A stretch of DNA of 64,000 bases from Micropterix aruncella (taxonomy: Eukaryota; Arthropoda; Insecta; Lepidoptera; Micropterigidae), in assembly GCA_944548615.1 (NCBI GenBank), contig OX155965.1:22472756-22536755 (forward strand), in the 5' to 3' direction. Every line of letters begins with the position of its first letter. Position 1 is the first letter of the stretch. The translations under genes and the position numbers were made by a program. The notes beneath the pieces are model-generated. The model ran no database searches. It was not told the origin of the DNA and was given only the letters and a program-made list of their open reading frames with translations. Below, in pieces: positions 57,581-64,000 of the stretch.

Positions 57581-58585
57581 GGCTTGTCCAAAAAACTGCA
57601 TAACCTAGTTATCGCCTATTGAAAATTCAAAAAATCTAGTTTATACAGGATATCATATAAGTAGGTACTTTTCTGAATTTCGACTTGATGAAGCGACATA
57701 CAATGCTTCGCTATTCTGGGTGTTGGTTGTACAATAAACGTCATAATTTATTTGCATTCGATTTCCAAACTTACATTGTTTTGTTATCTTCGATTTATCT
57801 GCTATATTAATTGCAATTTTTAGGGTCAATTTTCAAATTTGCTATTTTCTACCCATTATTTAAAAAAATATATGAAACTCATAAACTACTGGAGATATAA
57901 AGAAATGACTTCCAATAATTTTTAACATTTTTTTCAGGATACTAAGACATTTTGTTTTTCATTCTAGCATTAATAATAACGGAGTTTTGAAGTACCCACC
58001 TATTAGGTAAGGTATTAAATTTCCAGATTATTATCTATTCTTTTTTAAAAAACTCGCTAAGGATATCAAAAAATTACGTAAGCAAGAGTTGTATATAATG
58101 CATCAGAATTCTAAGATTTATTTTTCTAGGACTAGTATTAACGGAGTTATGATTTTTTTAGATTTTGAAAATGCCGGCATTTTGAAACAAAGTGGCAGAT
58201 CAGATTTTGAACTCTCAGCGTTAGGATGCACTAATTTTGTACGGTATTTGATTTTCATTAATCACATAATTTCTAAAAAAAAAAGTCACAGACACAGGCA
58301 CAAACACACACACACACATACACAGCCACAGATAGATATTTCCATAAATCACTTGTTTAGATTCCCATGATCTCAAAAGTGAAGATCCGCTGCAGACTCA
58401 AATTTTAAATTTTGCTGGGACACAAGACTTTTCCTAATGAAATACGTCGTGTAACACGATGTATTCTTTTGGGAAAATAAAAGTGATTTTTGATATTATA
58501 ATAATATAAAAATCATTTCTCTTTTTTTAAAACCGCCATCAAGACATGAGCATTAGAATGAATGAATGAATGGATATTTTTTATC
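57581..58585. other. intronic AT-rich DNA
   Basis: A short CA tract lies at 58300-58325 and (GAAT)n at 58555-58570. No gene. Confidence 0.35.
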
Positions 58586-58770
58586 TCACAACAATGAGGC
58601 AAACAACCGCTAACGAGGAGATAATGAGCCGGTGGCCAATCGTCGGTCACGTGACCAGCCACGGGCCAATAGGGACCCCCCGCTATTCGACCAATCAGCG
58701 GCCGCCTGGCCACCGCACCGGAAAATCTCTACAGTGTGAATAAGCCCGATCTGGCGGTTTTTTTGAAACT
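58586..58770. promoter_or_regulatory. promoter-like block: three CCAAT boxes and a palindromic E-box
   Basis: CCAAT boxes occur at 58636, 58666 and 58691 in the same orientation. A perfect 12-bp palindrome, GGTCACGTGACC (58645-58656), contains the CACGTG E-box used by bHLH-zip factors such as USF and MITF. The stretch is GC-rich and has no copy in the window. No exon was linked to it, so it may be an enhancer, an alternative promoter or part of an unrecognised repeat. Confidence 0.4.
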
Positions 58771-59149
58771 GTAATTGTTACACGTTTATGAACGGAGCCT
58801 TTGGGGCGTGTGCAGTGCATAACTATATTGCAATTTTAAAACAATATGTACATAAAGTGGATCGACGTTAATTTTCTTACATATTAAATTTCAATTTATT
58901 CGAAATAATATTTTTGTGATTGGGGTGGAGTAACATAGAGTTTTATAATTATTAAGTGCGGTACAAACTTCCTATAAGGCTTACAATATTTAAAAACACA
59001 AGATAATATACAGTTTGTCATTAGCATGAAATTATTCACCTACTTATCTGTAATTTTCTAGAATATGAATCCTCTAAATTTATTGTTGTTAATGCGGTTA
59101 AATAAATTGGAATCTCCTAATCATTATAAATAACATTTACAAAGACATT
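58771..59149. other. intronic AT-rich DNA
   Basis: Nothing recognisable. Confidence 0.3.
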
Positions 59150-59660
59150 TCCAGTTATTTTTGCAAAGATGTAGATATTCTGGAAAAGGTCCAGCGAAGG
59201 GCAACCAAAATGCCAGTGGGCCTGAAGAATAGGAATTATGAAGATCGCTTGAAATTACTACACTCAAACAAAGAAGACAAAGAGGGGACCTGATTGAGAC
59301 ATTTAAATTTCTAACACACTATTACGATGTACCTGCACTGAAGAATATTTACATCAACACATTATAATTCAACGTCAACACAAATCTTCGAGGTCACAAC
59401 AAAAACCTCAACCGTACAAAATTTAAATCTAATCCTCTTAAGAACATTCTGCTAAATAGAGTGGTGGACATGTGGAATAAACTACTATTTGAAGTGATTA
59501 GTGCAATCCCTGTCAATCAAATTAAAACAGACTCGATTTGTACGTAAAAACTTGTTAATATTGTTTATATAATATTGTTAATATTGTTTAGCTTTACAAG
59601 ATCTGATCTGGACGTATCAGCAAAGCTGCATGTCCAGAATAAATAATAATAATAATAATA
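59150..59660 (+). pseudogene. CR1/L2-like LINE C-terminal pseudogene
   Basis: Frames read DILEKVQRRATK, GLKNRNYEDRLKLL, IETFKFLTHYYDVP, LRGHNKNLNR and NILLNRVVDMWNKL, in the order seen at the C-terminus of CR1/L2-type reverse transcriptases (LExVQRRATK...YExRLxxL...RGH...R..FF..RVV..WN.LP). Stops and frameshifts are frequent. It ends in (AATAAT)n at 59640-59660, a usual CR1-type tail. Confidence 0.7.
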
Positions 59661-59920
59661 TAATTGCCATGTGCGACGGCACTGAATTCCTCCGATTTTT
59701 CAGCAGCGGCGTCTGACTACACACTCATCGGAAGAGTGGCAATAACCAATAACTAATATAGTAAATATATAGTTAAAAATAGTTTTCGAAATCGCAAAAT
59801 TTCGGCTTAGTCACGATCTCCTATAGCCGGTAATGACTTTGCTACCATCAATTAGTACCTATAACGGATGGTACACTAATCGATGGTATAACCATTGATT
59901 GTAGGTATATGGTTTTTGAT
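59661..59920. other. intronic DNA
   Basis: Nothing recognisable. Confidence 0.3.
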
Positions 59921-60790
59921 TGATCAACTCCATATTTGGGAGCTAATGGGCCCATGCTGAGTTGGCCACGAAAACCCATTCTGTTCAGGGTTGGTCACAC
60001 TCACGGGTCAACACCCATCCGGAGGCCTCCACGCATGAAGTGTGAGCCCGGGCAGGACTCTGGCCTTAGGGCTAGTTTCCCTTAGGAGTCAACCTTCTGG
60101 GCTCCTGGACGGTCTGCGCACCGTGCGGTGTAAGCCAATCGATTGTGGGGGGAGTCTGGAAGAAGTACTGTTTCCTACAGAGCGGGGGTGGTTGCGGACC
60201 TTACGGCGACTGCTCTTGAAACGACCATCGGCTACCCGATCCTGGGTGAACAGCCGGGCAAAGGATGCCGTGGTCAGCGATATATTCGGTTTACATCGTT
60301 TCACCGCTTCGTAAGGGAGAGGACCGCGCAAGCTACCTCGAACTCGTAACCAATCGAGAGACCGGAGTAATCTAGTCGCAATTGAAAGTAAGAGCGTGAC
60401 TGTAAGCCCGCTGGTTAACATACGGGCATGGGCATGTGGCGGAGCTTGACGGTGGACTGTTTTGTCCAAGTCTTCTGCGCTCACTTCACGGGTGATAGAA
60501 CGAACAATCGTTAAAACTTCCTGAGGTTCGCCCGTTTTAGTTGACAACTCTATTTGATCAACTCCATACTTCTGCGCTCACCTTACGGGACTCAGTTCGA
60601 TCAAAAAAAATTTTAAACCACCTGAGGTTACGGGTTCGCCCGTCGAAGTCGACAGGTCTAGTTGGTCAACTCCATAGGGAGCTAATGGGCCTTGTTGCAG
60701 TTAGGCCACTGAGACCCCGGAAACTGGCCTGCAGGCCAGTTTCCCCTATGAGTCAACCTTCGGTCGCTCCTGAACTCCTAGTTTGTTTCT
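59921..60790. repeat. GC-rich dispersed repeat G, copy 1, with internal direct repeats
   Basis: TCAACTCCATA...GGGAGCTAATGGGCC...AGGAGTCAACCTTCTGGGCT near 59930-60100 recurs at 60665-60775. Two ~95-105-bp units starting CTTCTGCGCTCAC (60469 and 60568) sit between. Part of it (ACCCAGGATCGGGTAGCC region, 60230) matches 63600 in inverse orientation. It may be the 5' UTR of a LINE, but the family is not identified. Confidence 0.55.
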
Positions 60791-60959
60791 ACACTTTTTT
60801 GTGAAATTTCACAATTGGCGTGTTTATTATCGTACGATAGTCTCTTACAAGCAACTTTATATTGAAGTGTTTATAGATGTGCGTTTAACATGTATGTTAG
60901 AGAGTGTGTCTTATTATTGCATTCGATCGACAGAACTGAAATGTAATTAAGTTAATTTT
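60791..60959. other. unique DNA
   Basis: Nothing recognisable. Confidence 0.3.
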
Positions 60960-61050
60960 ATCCCAACGGAAAATGGTGACCCAGCTGGGAATGGAACCCG
61001 AAATCATGCAATTTAAGATCAGGTGACCTAGCCACGATGCCACCAGGCCA
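60960..61050 (-). mobile_element. tRNA-derived SINE-like fragment
   Basis: On the minus strand an A-box-like TGGCATCGTGGC (61042-61031) and a B-box-like GGTTCCATTCC (60998-60988) are separated by 32 bp, as in tRNA-derived SINE heads. No tRNA cloverleaf is evident, so it is not a functional tRNA gene. Confidence 0.5.
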
Positions 61051-61140
61051 AATAATCAATCATTGACAGAGTAAAATAAAAGAAAAGTCATAATAAAAAT
61101 AAAAAAAACAATCTCCGTGTTTAGTTTCACATAGTTTTCC

Positions 61141-61202
61141 CCTGAAAGACTTGTCGTGCAGTCAAGTCTTTCAGAATTATCCCCTGAAAGACTTGTCGTA
61201 CT
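61141..61202. repeat. 12-bp stem hairpin plus direct repeat
   Basis: CTGAAAGACTTG (61144-61155) and CAAGTCTTTCAG (61165-61176) pair perfectly with a 9-nt loop. CCCCTGAAAGACTTGTCGT occurs again at 61183. Confidence 0.75.
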
Positions 61203-61979
61203 GTTCTCATACAGAGAACACCCCGTAAAATATACCGCAAGCAGCTATACACTGTTAGAAAATTGCTATTAAGCACACACAATATTACGTTAATACAATA
61301 TTCTTCCGCACAATGATTCGAGACAAAACATACCGCCTGTTACTCGAGTGCAACATTAAACTTGACATGAGCGGCGTCCGAGATCTATATTGGATTACAT
61401 TCGTATCATTTAATGTCCATTTTTCTTAGTAATTGAATCAAAGCGGGTGGTAAGCGCCCCTTCGCCGACTGTACTCCGCATTATGTACGGTGCCTCCAAT
61501 AAATACACTTCAGCGTTTTACTGAGCGGAAATATTTACGCGGGGAGAAGGAAACAGCTTAGACAACGGGTTTCGACAGTGAGTAGATATCTATTAGACTC
61601 TGTCTAGCCACAATAACTGGACAAATATGCATATGATTCTTACGATGAATATTTCGATAGTTTGTCCTATTCTAAACGCTGATTCCTGAAAGTAGATAAT
61701 ACATAATTATAATCTGAATGGATATACATTTTACAGATATTAGAAGGTTTCATACACACACACACACACATATAGGGGAAGTGGGTTCAAAATCGGCACC
61801 TTAAGAAAAAGGTAATATTATTTTTATTGGAAATGACCTACTTTAGCTTTTTTTACCTTGAGAAGCTTGATTTGAGTCTTTTTAATAATGTTTGGTAAAA
61901 AATGACAAAACGCTAAAAACAAAAAAACATAAGGAAAATTACCAAACTGCTACAAACGCCCGCTTTGCTAGAAGGGGGG
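61203..61979. other. intronic DNA
   Basis: No gene. The 61360-61560 part is moderately GC-rich and unique (possible regulatory DNA). A short (AC)n tract is at 61755. Confidence 0.3.
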
Positions 61980-62085
61980 TGGCTTTTAAATCGCTTCAAT
62001 CGTTTAGAAGTTATGGTGAAATAAAGAAAAGGAAAATATGCATGGATGAACCCTGAACACATTGCATTCCTTTTTTGTCGTGAAA
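61980..62085 (-). repeat. dispersed repeat R, inverted partial copy
   Basis: The minus strand reads GGAATGCAATGTGTTCAGGG, then TTCATCCATGCATATTTT and CCATAACTTCTAAACGATTG, as in the other copies. Confidence 0.65.
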
Positions 62086-62630
62086 AATAAAGAAAATGAT
62101 GTTGCTCTTTAAAAATAATGAGTATTGAAAATTGATCCAAACGGAGTATTTGTCATTTCCCCTTTTCAACTGAAAGACGTTTTCCGAAAAACTATTTTTC
62201 TTTAATATTAAGCAATGATTAAATAAATGTTAAATTCTATAGGTACCTTAATTTAATGCTAACATGTAAACCTTTATTATGGATTTTTCTCAATAATTAA
62301 GAAAATAATAATAATACATAATATATTTTTTTTAGAACCGGTCAGTTCTGAACAATGCGAACTGCATGAACAATTTTTAATATCAGCCAGTTAAGGTGTA
62401 AACTAACTCAATGAATGTTATAATTAAAAGGAGACTTGAATAAGCATGGAATGAAAAAAATAAGCATGGAATGAATATGCTATCCAAATGAACAACATAA
62501 CTCCTATGAGTTTACATCGCGTTCTTTAGCATAGCATTAATTTATTTACTGCAGCATATACATACAATTAATGACACTTTAAATGGCAATGACTCGACAG
62601 TAAAAGCTTAGATCACGCTCGACTAATCGA
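62086..62630. other. intronic AT-rich DNA
   Basis: Nothing recognisable. Confidence 0.3.
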
Positions 62631-62960
62631 GTTATCCCCCGAAAGGCGAGTAAACAAATTAATAGACGCTGGCACGCGTCGCAACTCGTCTATTATAAAA
62701 GTTTATTACGGAATTATGCAGATAGGATCGCGTCTCGCGACGCCGACGATACACCACCCACCCCCGTCCCAATATAATTATGATTTATGCGCCGGGCGCG
62801 CGAGTTTACAGTTTAACGGGCTGGAGGGGGGGGGGGGGGGAGTGTTAAGTGCTTATTTCGCGTTTAAGGCAGTTCTAGCGTGGAGTTTATTCACTTAAGG
62901 CGCTTCACGGATTTTAAATCGCGACGGGACGTGACGGAACATCATTTCTCTTTGTCTTTT
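62631..62960. promoter_or_regulatory. unique CpG-rich island with poly-G
   Basis: TCTATTATAAAAG, AATTATGATTTATGC and CGCCGGGCGCGCG lie close together, followed by a G run at 62826-62840. It is non-repetitive, and the TAAT/TTTATG words fit homeodomain binding. Regulatory role is inference only. Confidence 0.3.
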
Positions 62961-63235
62961 TGGTTAGGCGATGCATCACTTTTGAGGGAGGGATGAATGG
63001 GAGTAAAGGAAGAGGGGGGGGGGGGTTTCAAACCACTGATATTGCACCTAGGTACAATACCGGATTAGTCAATAGGCCAAAAAGGGCACCGGCCTCTGAG
63101 CCACAAGCCTTTTAGGGGCCCCGAAACAAGTGATCATTATATGTTTTTTATTGTTTCTTATAGATGGAAAAAAAACATTGAATTGAAATTCTAAGTAGAA
63201 AATATTCCATAAACTTTCCGATCCGACTAATAGTA
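62961..63235. other. unique DNA
   Basis: A 13-base G run lies near 63013; nothing else. Confidence 0.3.
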
Positions 63236-64000
63236 TAATTTCTACATGACATAAGTGCTGTCACAGCGGCCTACTTAACCGGATGGCGGTGTCGACTACA
63301 ACGGGCGAACCCGTCACCCCAGCGTAGAAGACTTGGGGACGAGACAATCTACTGTCTAGTTCACCAGCAACCCGTTAGAGTGCAACGCCTTACGGCGAGG
63401 CACCGGGAAAGGTACCCAGCCTCAACCTCTAACTACCAGTTTTGGCAGGATATCTCCTTCTGGAATTAACCTTCAGGATACCTCTGTCCTCCCGACTGGT
63501 TACGGGTCCGAAGTCGCTTACGCAACCTCTACCTGTTGTATTACAGCGGTTATTCAGTTTGAATTTATCGCGGATCTGGGCGTTCTTTGTCCGTAGTGTC
63601 ACACAGGATCGAGTGGCCCAGGGTCATTTCAAGAGTGGCATGACATCAGGTGAAACATCCACCACCGCTGATTAGGAAACAGTGTATTTCCATAGTCTCC
63701 ATACCCCTTCAGCAATTAGTCAGAATGCACAACCAATTGGCTTCGCCGACCGGTGAGCAAACCGTCCAGTGGCGCCGGGATGCAATCCCGCCGGGAGAAA
63801 CCGGTCACCAGCTCTGAGGCCCGAGACACGGGAGTCTTACCAGGGGTAGCCTTCCACTCGAGAAGGCTTCTGAATAGGAGCTGAATCGCGGATCTTGTGG
63901 CCCAAGCTGCACTTAACCGGTGTTTTAGTCAGAATGTTTGGCAGTCCAAAGAGGCCTAGAGATTTCGACGGCCTAAGGGCCTATACGTTGAGAAAAATAT
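63236..64000. repeat. GC-rich dispersed repeat G, copy 2 (continues past window)
   Basis: A GC-rich block of transposon-like text runs to the window end. The stretch around 63590-63640 (CACACAGGATCGAGTGGCCC and following) matches the reverse complement of 60180-60260, so this copy is in opposite orientation to copy 1. Open frames in it give no recognisable protein domain. Confidence 0.5.

Noticed and set aside
60089..60547. 152-residue minus-strand frame and its plus-strand counterparts
   Set aside because: It lies in repeat G and shares TQDRVADGRFKS-type text with 63600, but no known domain; more likely untranslated repeat sequence than a gene.
60960..61050. Functional tRNA gene
   Set aside because: A- and B-box-like words exist but no acceptor stem or anticodon arm can be formed; a SINE-like fragment is the better call.

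Overview
This is animal, almost certainly lepidopteran (moth or butterfly), nuclear DNA. It is AT-rich, contains no operons, and is dominated by transposable elements typical of that order: Lep1-type Helitrons, a piggyBac-like element, a BEL/Pao LTR retrotransposon, several non-LTR retrotransposon (LINE) families, a Penelope-like element, mariner debris, MITE-like palindromes and very long (TA)n arrays.

The one host gene I can support is a homeobox gene of the Vsx (visual system homeobox, Chx10/Ceh-10) class on the + strand. Two exons lie near the left end, at 5140-5227 and 6435-6561. Their splice sites and phases fit, and together they encode an eh1-like motif, a basic stretch and homeodomain residues up to Q46, where the next intron interrupts at a classical paired-class position. 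The exon for recognition helix 3 was not found. If it lies beyond the window, the remaining 57 kb is one very large intron, which would also hold the unique CpG-rich, promoter- or enhancer-like islands noted below.

Layout: 1-5139 holds (TA)n, Penelope-type termini, a LINE split by a Helitron, a motif-rich island and two LINE 3' ends. 5140-6561 is the Vsx segment. 6562-14042 has a hairpin, a dispersed repeat, a second Helitron, a decayed LINE and a G-rich tract. 14043-23452 is a complete, very young BEL/Pao insertion (9400 bp, 2345-bp LTRs, TGCCT target duplication, tRNA-Tyr primer site) whose integrase has been deleted. 23693-24317 is a 625-bp palindromic MITE. 28358-29870 is a LINE reverse transcriptase fragment. 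30540-32600 holds two CpG-rich regulatory-looking islands. 32668-34565 is a broken piggyBac-like element with its 5' terminus intact. 34709-42350 holds (TA)n tracts and four LINE pieces. 44575-52160 holds mariner and Penelope debris, a ~480-bp direct duplication, a 94-nt near-perfect hairpin and an RTE-like tail. 52930-64000 holds CpG-rich islands, LINE remnants, a SINE-like fragment, and two copies of a GC-rich repeat in opposite orientations.

Most transposon genes are broken. The only long intact reading frame is the Gag-Pol frame of the integrase-less BEL/Pao element.
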